From Incurvaria masculella (lineage: Eukaryota; Arthropoda; Insecta; Lepidoptera; Incurvariidae), in the NCBI GenBank assembly GCA_946894095.1, contig OX335653.1:5647001-5711000 (forward strand): 64,000 bases of DNA, in the 5' to 3' direction. Every line of letters begins with the position of its first letter. The stretch's first letter is position 1. Both the position numbers and the translations under genes were made by a program. Of this stretch, positions 55,641-64,000 are shown piece after piece. The notes below the pieces were generated by a model. The model did not search any database and was not told where the DNA came from. It was given only the letters and a program-made list of their open reading frames with translations.

Positions 55641-56560
55641 TCTACGCCGGTTTTGTAGCGACAGCTGCGGACCGCGGGACACATCGGTGCGCTCGGAAAA
55701 ACACGTTCAGGGCATCCTTGGCAGGTTCTCCGCGACAATAGTCGCCGTCTCGGGAGCAGCAGGCTCGCGGCGCGGCAGCCTCCGCCGATTCGACGCCCTC
55801 GGTGCAGGCGGCTAGAGTCGAGAGTGGTGAGTGCGGCGTGGGCGGATGGCGGCGGCGGTGGTTGGCGGCGGTGGCGGAGAGAGGGTCGGCCGCGGCGGAG
55901 CGCCGAGCGTCAGTCGCCGCGGTGCACGCACGCCGCACGCACAGTTCTCGCGCGCGCCCGGGAGAAGGTTGTGAGCGCGCGACGTGCGCCTCCGCAGAGT
56001 ACGTCCCCCGCACCTAAACACTCGCCTCCGTCCGCCCGCTTTGGCGCTATCGCATAACGGAGAAATTGTCCGCTCGGAATCGGCGGAGCTCGCTGTCGAG
56101 CCGTCTCGGAAGATATCGCAGAAGAACGACCCGCGAGCTGTATCTAGATAGTGCACCGTGATCTTTGATACACGTTATCTCGGAGCGATCCGGGACGGGT
56201 CGCCAGATAGTGCCGCTAACGCAATGGAACGTCCTACGCGTCGGCTGACGTTAAATCGGGTGGTCTGTTTTGAATGCGGCCGGTGTTTATAAACACGGCA
56301 GCGCTGCTGGGATCGTCTTTGTCAGTGTTCACCTATTGAACCAACCGAACTGTAAATGTGGGAAGTTTTGCCGTGTATCGATCTCCGATAGATAAACCGT
56401 TGTAGCGAGCGGGAGGTAGCGCCGCCCGATGTGGAAACAAACCGAAGATGTGCCAAAGAAACCGCCGTCGTGCTATCGTTGCCTTTCGGATGTGTGTGTC
56501 GTGAAATGTCATTGAAGATGTCACCGGAGATGTAGTTGCACCACGACCTCTGCTCTTATC
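55640..56560. promoter_or_regulatory. large CpG-rich block, candidate promoter/first non-coding exon
   Basis: The most extended GC/CpG-rich stretch in the window, with GGC-rich repeats at 55840-55890. No long host-like ORF: the frames on both strands are Ala/Arg/Pro-rich artefacts. A good donor GTGAGTG at 55828 would suit a 5' UTR exon of the gene beginning at 62977, 7 kb downstream on the same strand. This is inference only. Confidence 0.3.
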
Positions 56561-56564
56561 GAGT

Positions 56565-57045
56565 AGGTAGGCGTGTTGTCGCGTGACAAATGTTGCGTCC
56601 TATAACCGATCGAGCGTACACGAAAGGGAAACTAAACCGAGGAAATTCATTCTGTGGTGGATGTAGGCTAAAACTCGTGTATTTACTCCGAAATCATGTG
56701 GGTACGAGCGTAATATAATATGTGACAAACTAGCTGCGGTACCCGGCTCCGCTCGAGACAATTTCGCTTTTGACGGATGTCGAGCTGATTTTTTCCGTGA
56801 TAAAAAGTAACCTACATGTGCTAACTCACGACTGGACTATTTATCTTCAAAGTTTCAGCCATCGTGGCATGATGAAATAAGAACATTCATGCATCAAAAC
56901 TTCTTCCATATCCTATATCTGCTACTTATAATGTCCACCGTCTGCAATCTGTATGTTCGCTTATAACTAGAGAACGACTTATCAGATTTCAATGATGTTC
57001 GTACAAACGTTTGCTTGATTTTTCCACAACTTATACAAGATGTGA
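56565..57045. other. unassigned with repeat patch
   Basis: The part 56731-56830 (CTGCGGTACCCGGCTCCGCTCG, then TTTTTCCGTGATAAAAAG) is the dispersed repeat also at 30253 and 27425. Confidence 0.4.
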
Positions 57046-57048
57046 ACG

Positions 57049-57184
57049 GGCTTATGGTTCAAACGTTAACCTGGAATTCCTGGGCATATTTGGAGCAAAA
57101 AAGGTCAATGACATTGTATTAATATTAATGCTTTTTTCCTCCAAAATTCCCAGGAAAACGTGGTTAACGTTTAGACCATAAGCC
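57049..57184. mobile_element. 136 bp palindromic MITE
   Basis: GGCTTATGGTTCAAACGTTAACC at the left is inverted at the right (GGTTAACGTTTAGACCATAAGCC). TTTGGAGCAAAAAAGG and TTTTTTCCTCCAAAA form the inner arms. It is related in its ends and inner arm to the composite element at 11368-12194. Confidence 0.75.
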
Positions 57185-57189
57185 AGTTA

Positions 57190-57555
57190 ACACTGAGAAT
57201 CAGAATAAGTTTGATTTAGTTTTATACTAAAATGTATATTTCTATGATAAATGATAGCAGATATCAGTTATAATTAGTATCAGGATAAACTATCTGAGCA
57301 GTGAACACGGGTTAAATATAAGAGAAGTGACATCCGACTGATTTTCATCGAATTTTGACGCGGGCGTAGTTGTACGGAAAGCGAGTTTACAATATTGGTG
57401 GGATGAGACCGATTTGATTCAATTGTAAATTACGTTGGTTTTTTTGTAGTGCTATGTATTTGCCTGCGGACCCGACTCCGCTCGTTCGGGATAATACAGA
57501 TTGTTTTCAAGTCAGAAAGTTGCCTATGTCACTCTCCAGTTCTTAATTATCGCTA
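57190..57555. other. unassigned sequence
   Basis: Contains a patch CGGACCCGACTCCGCTCG (57469) of the dispersed repeat named above; otherwise unrecognised. Confidence 0.4.
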
Positions 57556-57559
57556 TGCG

Positions 57560-57829
57560 AAAAAACCGGCCAAGTTCGAGTCGGACTCGCACACAAAGGG
57601 TTCCGTACCATCGTACAAAAATAACTTTTTTTGTGTGGGGCTCGGCTTGATTTTTTAATTTTACCTATTGTTTTTTAAAGCGGCAAAATAAATGCACACT
57701 CTGTGAACATTTCAGCTGCCTAACTATAACGGTTCATGAGATACAGCCCTGTGAGAGACGGACGGACGGACAGCGGAGGCTTAGTGATAGGGTTCCGTTG
57801 GAACCCTTTGGGTACGGAACCCTAAAAAA
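57560..57829 (+). mobile_element. family R copy, complete
   Basis: AAAAAACCGGCCAAGTTCGAG head, GGGTTCCGTACC, (GACG)n at about 57758-57770, and terminal GGGTACGGAACCCTAAAAAA. Both ends are preserved. Confidence 0.92.
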
Positions 57830-57919
57830 TACAACCGATCGAGTTTGTTGCCGCTTGAAAGAAGGACAAACTAATTTACCCACTTTCGCATTTATAATAT
57901 TAGTAGGGATATATTGGGG

Positions 57920-58068
57920 GCTGCTGAGTCAATGATCGCATGCCCCGCATTTTCCATATTTCACAGCGATCATGTGAACGTAGTGCTGACTTGGGCCATG
58001 TTAGTTTATACGACCGCTTCGATCCGTAACCTCGATCGAGCGGCGCGCGCGGTATCGACGGGCCCCCA
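57920..58068 (+). repeat. segment duplication, left copy
   Basis: About 150 bp from GCTGCTGAGTCAATGATCGC to TATCGACGGGCCCCCACT is repeated at 58596-58749 at roughly 88-90 percent identity by eye. Between the copies lie a SINE and a LINE tail. Confidence 0.8.
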
Positions 58069-58072
58069 CTTT

Positions 58073-58402
58073 TTTTTAAATGTAACTGTACATGGATGGC
58101 TAATACCAAACTCACCGCCAGATATAACACATCACATGGGAACTAGGTGCCAAGCCAGACCCTTGCTTTTATTGCTCGGCTACATTGAACTATGTAGATG
58201 GAAAACACGGACAATGTTCATTGCCGCTTCGACCATCGTTCATTCAATGCGAGGGTACCAACCCGGGCGGGATTAACCGAAGTAAGGAACCCAGCCTCGA
58301 CGGTTGACAATGGTCACCCATCCTGAACGTAGCCGCGCTCAGAGGTGCTCACCGAGCTTATCGAATCGCAAGGCGTCCGGGCTGGGCTACCGAGGCTGAC
58401 AA
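58073..58402 (-). mobile_element. SINE with 5S-type head
   Basis: The minus-strand head starts GTCAGCCTCGGTAGCCCAG, with box-C-like GGATGGGTGACC (58312-58323). The body runs to the poly-A at 58073-58080. It is similar to 19850-20203. Confidence 0.85.
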
Positions 58403-58417
58403 TGACCGTATGTTCAA

Positions 58418-58594
58418 TAAATTTATTTAAACTTTTTGGTAGTCAAACTACACCAAGTTACGTCACAAAGATCCGCGGATTCGATCAACCCAGTAAAGAA
58501 GAACCCTCAAAGAAACTTCACGGGTTTACATAACATATTTTTCCGTCCACAATTATGAAATACATACTTAGATCTAAATGCTACTGCCAAACAA
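58418..58594 (-). mobile_element. LINE 3' UTR fragment, well preserved
   Basis: About 170 bp, nearly identical in reverse to 21110-21282, including GATCCGCGGATTCGATCAACC and AACTTCACGGGTTTACATAA. It is a 5'-truncated insertion of the LINE family at 20396-21308. Confidence 0.88.
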
Positions 58595-58595
58595 T

Positions 58596-58749
58596 GTTGC
58601 TGAGCCAATGATCGCATGTCCCGTATCGTTTTCCATATTTCACAGCGGTCATGTGAACGTAGTGCGGACTTGGGCGATGCCAGTTCGGACGGTCGCTTCC
58701 GATCCGTAACCTCGATCGAGCGGCGCGCGCGATATCGACGCGCCCGCAC
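58596..58749 (+). repeat. segment duplication, right copy
   Basis: Partner of 57920-58068. It shares TTTCCATATTTCACAGCG, CATGTGAACGTAGTGC and AACCTCGATCGAGCGGCGCG. Confidence 0.8.
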
Positions 58750-59340
58750 TATTTACATACGATTGTTCGTGCGAGCTGCGCGCGCGCCGCCACCGCGCCA
58801 GCACTATTATTACATGTGCTCACTAGGCCGGGCCCGGCATACATTAACCGCTCGGAGCGGTCGGCCTTAATTAGCTCGGTGCAGCATAGGAAGCGGCACA
58901 ATGAGATCGGCTCCGAGACGATTGGAAAGAGTCGCAACATTGACATTGCTGTCGCCATGTTTGACGTGCGCAGAACTTGCTCGGCCAGCTAACTTGTGCA
59001 TTCGTAATCGAATTGTCTTCTATTGCGTTTGCTCAAGGCTGTCGTGAAGTCACAGAAATGCATTCGTTATCCATTGGCCAAGGCATAATTTTGCACTGCG
59101 AAATCGTCTTCCAGGCCTAGAAGTGGTCAGATTTTAATCCATTGTTTATTATCACATGAGAAAGCTTCATTCTATGTCCATATGTTTTCTATTTGTAAGT
59201 ATATGTAAAATCAAAAATTAACGTAAAAAGACAACTTTTTCCAATGTTTTTAGACAACCTTTTTTCATCTAAAAGATGTATTTAAACAAATAAACATACT
59301 AATAAACAATGTAGGTGTAGATATCAACAGCACGTTTTAT
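58750..59340. other. unassigned with one repeat patch
   Basis: 58750-58960 is GC-rich without a supported gene. 59072-59130 is a reverse fragment of family E (TTGGCCAAGGCATAATTTTGC). Confidence 0.4.
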
Positions 59341-59343
59341 ACT

Positions 59344-59719
59344 TTAAGGTCGGCCCGTAAGCACCTGAAAATTTCGCCTCCCATACAAACGTAGTTTACT
59401 AATCATTTGAAAACCACTGTTCCAACTTACTTGATATTTGGTATCTTATATTAGGCTACAAATATCTGTGTCTGCATGCCTTTGTTTTTTCGGTAAATGT
59501 ATTCTGTGTCAAACCACAGAGAAAACAAAATTCGTATGAAGATTGTATTTTCGCTTTAATTTCATTCGGTTTGGATTTTTCAAAAAAACAAAAGCATGCA
59601 GACACATATATTTGTTACCTGATATTAGATATTAAATATCAATTCAATTGGAATAGCGGTTTCCAAATGATTAGTAAACTACGTTTGTATGGGGCGCATA
59701 GCTTACGGGCCGTTCTTAA
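59344..59719. mobile_element. TTAA-flanked MITE, copy 2
   Basis: The element (59348-59715, 368 bp) lies between TTAA at 59344-59347 and 59716-59719. The ends are GGTCGGCCCGTAAGC and GCTTACGGGCCGTTC. Against copy 1 (2251-2599) the GGTCGG and GAACG ends are exchanged, so the two are inserted in opposite directions. Confidence 0.85.
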
Positions 59720-60335
59720 GAGGTTTATTATATTATTAAATTACACTTACACAGCATTGATTCGACCGCTCAAAACCCATGTTCTCGCCTGACTGCAGTC
59801 CACTGCATCTCCATCTACATCCTCCCTGACGTATATCGTACCATAGACAGCGACCGAAAAGTTTAATCTGTGGCACGTGGGCTGCGTTTAGAAAAGTAAT
59901 ATCTAGTTAAATCTGAAAGCTAACAATACTTACGTAGATTTGGACATTATATTTAAGAATCCAACATTTCTAAAACCTAGTAAGACATTAAGAGCAAGTA
60001 ATCAGTTATCGACCGTAGTATGTGGAGTTGTTAGGGTAACGACTCGCTTAATGACACTTTATATTTCTTAATGACAGTCTACTCACATTCAAACGTACCA
60101 ATTCGAATTACCACCAACTAATCGCACGTACTAATCAGCCACTACTTTAAATCGATGCCTTACACATAAATTAACTTCTCTAATCAATAAGATTTTTTAA
60201 ATAGCCATGCACGATGCTACAAAATATTACACAAAATGTTTGTCGCCATAAAATAATAGTAGAACAGTCGAGGTTGCGACTAAAATAATATTAAGTTATG
60301 ATTATATGAGTATGAAAACTCGATTGAAATCTGAC
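59720..60335. other. unassigned, AT-rich
   Basis: Nothing recognised. Confidence 0.4.
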
Positions 60336-60339
60336 ATAG

Positions 60340-60610
60340 TTTAGGGGTAAGGAATCGTTAGGGCTTAGAAAGAGACAATTTTGCTATTTTAATTTTAAAA
60401 TTTTAATTGTAAGTAATTGTAATAACATGCTTGATTTGACAATGTATCAATAATACTGAATACAAAAATTCATTCATTCATTCATTCAATTCATTCATTC
60501 ATTCAATGGCAGACGCCGTGCAGAATTGTGCCTTGGCCAATGGAAAAAGAATGCATTTCTTAAAAAAATCAAATCTTAGATTTCCTGCGACTTCGCGACA
60601 GCCTTAAGGC
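60340..60610 (+). repeat. dispersed family E, copy 2, with (TTCA)n inside
   Basis: The part 60507-60606 matches 24475-24575 (GCAGAATTGTGCCTTGGCCA). A tetranucleotide repeat of CATT/TTCA units fills 60470-60506, just before it. Confidence 0.65.
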
Positions 60611-61315
60611 ACACGTACACGAGAGCATGTCTACACGATAGCGTGCGCGACTCGGCGATATCTCCTAATTGCTTATTGATGTGACGAGTGATTGCGCGGA
60701 GCGAGACAGCGCGCCGCACCACCGCAGCACCGCTCGGAGGATGCTCTGCGCCGTGGCCATATGGCAGCTGCGTTTGGTGCGCCATATTTGGCCCCCGGCA
60801 AGGCGATTCGAGCTGCACTTATACGGCGCATTCGCTCCGTGCCGCGCGCGGGCGACGCTGGGGCGCTGTCACTCAACTGTCTCGCCGATTATCGCGATCT
60901 CTTTTCCGATGAGTGAACCTAACATCACACACTCGACCCGACGTGTGTGATGTTAGGTTAGACGTGGGCAAGTGGTTCGAAGCGTTTCGACGAGAATGAA
61001 ATCACACCAGTGACCGCGCGCCGAATGGATCGAAATGCGCGTCACATGTTACACGTTCACATTGAAACACTGCGTGCCACTTGCGCATCACTGTCGCCGC
61101 ATGCTACTACGCATAGTTAAAATTCTCCTCAAAAGCCTACATTGCTCTGGATTGTCGTGGACTATCACGTGGTGTACTTTTTATCCCAGAAAAAATATCG
61201 CGACATTGTCCTCATTGAGCCGACGACGGCTAGTTCGATCATTGAAGTACTTTATGGTTCAAGTATTACAATAAAATAACGTGTCGTTAACGAAGCCTCC
61301 CGACTAAATAGAATG
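60611..61315. other. unassigned, GC-rich 60690-60880
   Basis: Overlapping frames on both strands in the GC-rich part have no domain. A promoter role is possible but unsupported. It contains the hairpin listed next. Confidence 0.35.
60916..60959. repeat. perfect 17-bp inverted repeat
   Basis: AACCTAACATCACACAC, a 10-base loop (TCGACCCGAC) and the exact complement. Confidence 0.85.
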
Positions 61316-61324
61316 TTGCGTGCT

Positions 61325-61694
61325 AAGCCCGTAGTCCCAGCTGTCACTTAAATTGGCGTTTACGGCAAACCGATCGACTGGCGTTTTCAAATGTATGGAG
61401 AAATTGAAGAGCGCCCGCAGTGTGCGTTAAGCGAACTAACGGTGAGTCAGAGTTTGATTTGACAGCTTACTCAACGTTGTGTAAATACGTCGACGTTGCC
61501 GTAAATACGTCGACGTTGCCGTTTACGCCGACTCCGCGTTTTCATGCAGATCGGAAGTCCGAGTTTGACTTTGACAGCTTGAAGAAGTAAAACTACAGAA
61601 TATCTAGTAAAAACTTGTATGGAGTTTGACGTTTTTACGGAAAACGCCAGTCGATCGCTTTGCCGTAAACGCCAATTTAGGTAAAGACTCAGAC
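61325..61694 (-). mobile_element. MITE family C, copy 5
   Basis: AAGCCCGTAGTCCCAGCTGTC to the inverse end near AGACTCAGACTGACC. It carries a small internal tandem duplication, ACGTCGACGTTGCCGTAAAT (61487-61526). A half copy follows at 61700-61845. Confidence 0.85.
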
Positions 61695-61699
61695 TGACC

Positions 61700-61845
61700 A
61701 CTGTGAAGTCCGAGTTTGACTTTGACAGCTTGACGAACTAAAACCTCAGAATATCTAGCAAAACTTGTCTGAAGTTTGAAGTTTTTACGGAACTTCGAAG
61801 TAAACGCCAGTTTAGATGACAACTGGGACTAGCAGCTCTGAGCCG
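61700..61845 (-). mobile_element. MITE family C, half copy
   Basis: GTCCGAGTTTGACTTTGACA to ACAACTGGGACTAGCAGC; only the right half is present. Confidence 0.8.
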
Positions 61846-61857
61846 GTAGTCTAAGCT

Positions 61858-62193
61858 GAGTGGGCAGTCTGAGTTCTCACCGAAATTGGCGTTTACGGCA
61901 AACCGATCGACTGGCGTTTTCGCCAAACTCCATACAAGTTTTTACTAGATATTCTGTGGTTTTACTTCTTCAAGCTGTCAAAGTCAAACGCGGACTTCCG
62001 ATTTGTATGAAAACGCGGAGTGGACGTAAACGGCAACGTCGACGTATTTACGGCAACGTTGAGTAAGCTGTCAAATCAAGCTCGGACTCGCAAATGTTAG
62101 TTCGCTTAACGCCCGCTGCGCGCGCTCTTCAATTTCTCCATACAATTGAAAACGCCAGTCGATCGGTTTGCCGTAACGCCAATTTAGGTGACA
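61858..62193 (+). mobile_element. MITE family C, left arm of an inverted pair
   Basis: It starts GAGTGGGCAGTCTGAGTTC and ends AATTTAGGTGACA. It is the inverse of 62211-62546 with about five differences in 336 bp. Both arms share the unusual variant CACCGAAATTGG. Confidence 0.9.
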
Positions 62194-62210
62194 ACTTAGA
62201 CTACCGGCTC

Positions 62211-62546
62211 TGTCACCTAAATTGGCGTTACGGCAAACCGATCGAATGGCGTTTTCAAATGTATGGAGAAATTGAAGAGCGCGCGCAGCTGGCGTTAAGC
62301 GAACTAACATTTGCGAGTCCGAGCTTGATTTGACAGCTTACTCAACGTTGCCGTAAATACGTCGACGTTGCCGTTTACGTCCACTCCGCGTTTTCATACA
62401 AATCGGAAGTCCGCGTTTGACTTTGACAGCTTGAAGAAGTAAAACCACAGAATGTCTAGTAAAAACTTGTATGGAGTTTGGAGAAAACGCCAGTCGATCG
62501 GTTTGCCGTAAACGCCAATTTCGGTGAGAACTCAGACTGCCCACTC
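62211..62546 (-). mobile_element. MITE family C, right arm of an inverted pair
   Basis: TGTCACCTAAATTGGCG to GAACTCAGACTGCCCACTC. A 17-base loop (62194-62210) separates it from its partner, so the pair can fold into one long hairpin. Confidence 0.9.
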
Positions 62547-62976
62547 TGTACTCGACTCGTGTCGGTCGGCTAAGTAGGCCGCGTTGATGGCGCGAAGGAT
62601 GTCAGTTATTTATTGCTGAATTATAGGTCTCGCTCGACTGCGACAATCTCGCCGCTGTATGAAGCGCGCCGGGTCCGGCACATCGCGCCGACGCGTGCCC
62701 AATCGTAGAAATCGTCGCGTCCAATCGCACACAAATATGTCGACGTGACACGCGAACGTCTACCAACTCGGGCCACGCGAAATATTCGTCTGTTTGGCGT
62801 ACGTTGACCGGTTGCTGTACGTAGTCTTAACTCGCCCGCGTCTTCACGTCCCGTCGCCATAGACACAAGACCAAATGCAATCAGCGTTTACGTGGCACTT
62901 GTATTGAAGTAATACGACAATAGTAGGCTCAACCTCGGTTTCTTTGGCACATCTTTAGTTATAACTTATTTTTCAG
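62547..62976 (+). other. intron 3' part with acceptor for the last gene
   Basis: It ends in a typical acceptor: a T-rich tract, then TTATTTTTCAG with AG at 62975-62976. The minus-strand frame 62621-62866 overlaps this GC-rich piece and is not supported as a gene. Confidence 0.5.
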
Positions 62977-63110
62977 GCAAAAGTGGTGTGATCTCAAACG
63001 AAAGTAATTTAGTCAATGGTGCTAATTATAAATTTTGCCAATGAGCAAAGTTATAAGGATTGCGTGATTAAATTAGTGTCTTACGTGTTGAAGACATCTT
63101 TGATCTCAAA

Positions 63111-64000
63111 ATGGTGACTTCGAGAATACCCGATTATTCCCTCAACGCGGAGTTCAACAGGGAGTTCCGAAGTTTCCGCGTGTCGCGCGCGACGCCGCGC
63201 TCGGCGCTGTACGCGCCGGCCGTCGTGCCCATCCACGAGTACCCGCGCGTGAGCGTGCACGAGCGGCGCGAGGCGCTGCAGGCGGCGCTCGCCGACGCGT
63301 GCGGCGCGCGCGCCAGGAAGCACGACACGTGGAGCGCGCCGGCCGAGCGCGCGCGCGCCGCCGTCGCCGCCGCCGCCTTCGCCGGGCCCGTCGCCGCCGC
63401 CAAGCACCGCCTCGAGCGGGCCCGCGCCGGCCCCCTCGGCCCCGTCGACATCCGCGACACGCTCGAGAAGGGCTGCGACGAGGGCCTCCATGACAAGCTG
63501 TCTCTCTACAGCGAGCACGGAAACAGAGTTCCTAATTGTAAGAGTAATTTCGAAAGTAGTTTCCTGAAGCAAAACGCGGAAGATCGATACGACAAGATGA
63601 CCCTCGCCTCCGAATCTAAACGAGACGTCAACCGGAACAATATCGAATACAAGATCTTCAATGGGGATTCGTACAAAGCTACGGCCGGCGACTCGTACAG
63701 AAGTCTCAACGGCGATTTCCACAAGAGCGGCAAAGAATCCTACAAGAGCATCAACGGCAACTCCTACAGAAGCGTCAACGGGAACTTCTACAGTAGTCTC
63801 AACGGCGACGTCCCCAAGAGTTTCAACGGCGATTCCCACAAGAATCACAACGGCGATTCCCACAAGAATCACAACGGCGATTCTTACAAGAGTGCAAACG
63901 GCGATTCCCACAAGAATCACAACGGCGATTCTTACAAGAGTGCGAACGGCGATTCCCACAAGATGGTCAACGGCAGTGCGTCCAAGGGCGTCAAGGGCGA
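63111..64000 (+). CDS. host protein with octapeptide-repeat tail (partial, no family recognised)
   Basis: The frame is open from ATG 63111 to the window end (296 codons, no stop). The start context CAAAATGG matches the insect consensus, and it is the first ATG in the frame after a stop. The N-terminus MVTSRIPDYSLNAEFNREFR has no signal peptide. Residues 56-110 are Ala/Arg-rich with extreme third-position GC. From residue 184 an eight-residue repeat runs to the edge (about 14 units, consensus NGDSYKSx or NGDSHKNH), hydrophilic and probably disordered. No membrane segment or catalytic motif is seen. The opposite-strand frame of 292 codons is its shadow. I do not recognise the protein. A cytoplasmic structural or scaffold role would fit its composition, but that is a guess. 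Confidence 0.75.
   Translation, partial: MVTSRIPDYSLNAEFNREFRSFRVSRATPRSALYAPAVVPIHEYPRVSVHERREALQAALADACGARARKHDTWSAPAERARAAVAAAAFAGPVAAAKHRLERARAGPLGPVDIRDTLEKGCDEGLHDKLSLYSEHGNRVPNCKSNFESSFLKQNAEDRYDKMTLASESKRDVNRNNIEYKIFNGDSYKATAGDSYRSLNGDFHKSGKESYKSINGNSYRSVNGNFYSSLNGDVPKSFNGDSHKNHNGDSHKNHNGDSYKSANGDSHKNHNGDSYKSANGDSHKMVNGSASKGVKG
63660..63994 (+). repeat. 24-bp coding minisatellite (octapeptide repeat)
   Basis: About 14 units of 24 bp. Units near 63825-63968 are almost identical (AACGGCGATTCCCACAAG core), while those before 63800 are diverged. The period is exact except for one 7-residue unit at residues 208-214. Confidence 0.85.

Larger units (their letters stand above)
62977..64000 (+). 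other. exon with 5' leader and start of coding sequence
   Basis: The exon begins after the acceptor at 62976. It has a 134-nt leader containing stops in all frames near the ATG, and it continues past the window edge. A GTAAGA at 63539 could serve as a donor, but the downstream frame stays open with a repeat structure, so the exon is taken as continuous. Confidence 0.6.

Noticed and set aside
55642..56156. Several 70-120 codon ORFs on both strands
   Set aside because: All lie in one GC-rich block and are Ala/Arg/Pro-rich in every frame, as expected from composition alone.
60468..60506. CATT/TTCA tandem units considered as a CRISPR-like or telomeric array
   Set aside because: Simple tetranucleotide microsatellite without spacers and unlike the insect TTAGG telomere repeat.
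63081..63959. 292-codon minus-strand ORF rich in VGIAVxxLV repeats
   Set aside because: It is the reverse-strand shadow of the plus-strand octapeptide repeat and GC-rich coding sequence, which has a proper start context and splice acceptor.

Overview
This is insect nuclear DNA, most likely from a moth or butterfly. There is no dense gene packing, operon or bacterial signal. What fills the window is a mixture of repeat types familiar from Lepidoptera: several mariner lineages, RTE/CR1/Jockey-like LINE tails, TTAA-flanked and palindromic MITEs, tRNA- and 5S-derived SINEs, and a roughly 290 bp family with a CGGCCAAGTGCGAG head and a GGGTTCCGTACC box. The order is inferred from repeat style alone; no species is claimed.

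The only convincing host gene lies at the right edge. A splice acceptor at 62975-62976 leads into a 134-nt 5' leader and an ATG at 63111 in the context CAAAATGG. The frame then stays open to the window end (296 codons, incomplete). The protein has an Ala/Arg-rich first half and a disordered tail of about 14 octapeptide repeats (consensus NGDSYKSx / NGDSHKNH). Everything upstream is consistent with a large intron or intergenic region of this gene. GC-rich islands (about 55.64-56.56 kb, 44.64-44.94 kb, 49.65-50.08 kb) are possible promoter or first-exon regions, and two very short exon-like segments (4177-4214, 53156-53240) are marginal.

Layout. 0-8 kb: three copies of a GGGGGTCCATTCAG MITE, a TTAA MITE, a CTGTTAC MITE pair, and a three-level nest (SINE, then MITE, then a 290 bp repeat). 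8-12.7 kb: broken SINEs and a composite TIR element. 13-18.5 kb: a dead mariner with perfect TIRs, an RTE LINE fragment with a 10-bp target duplication, and an apparently intact mariner with a 341-aa DD34D transposase. 20-30 kb: a LINE nested in a SINE, more SINEs, a decayed DD37D mariner-like element, a CR1-type LINE split by a 167 bp MITE, and two copies of the 'CTAAATTGGCG' MITE. 30-37 kb: LINE tails, SINEs, a degenerate tandem array and a Jockey-like LINE end with its FADD box. 39-50 kb: scattered copies of the same families. 50-55 kb: a hAT-type non-autonomous element with an 8-bp target duplication, then more SINEs. 57-62.5 kb: a duplicated segment around inserted repeats, a second TTAA MITE, and a cluster of 'CTAAATTGGCG' MITEs forming a near-perfect 336-bp-arm hairpin. 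62.9-64 kb: the host gene.

The most notable structure is the SINE family. One conserved body is attached to at least three different RNA polymerase III-type heads: a tRNA(Glu)-like head, a second tRNA-like head, and a head with 5S rRNA box A and box C at exactly 5S spacing. No previously undescribed enzyme system was recognised; the interest here is mainly in genome-parasite architecture.
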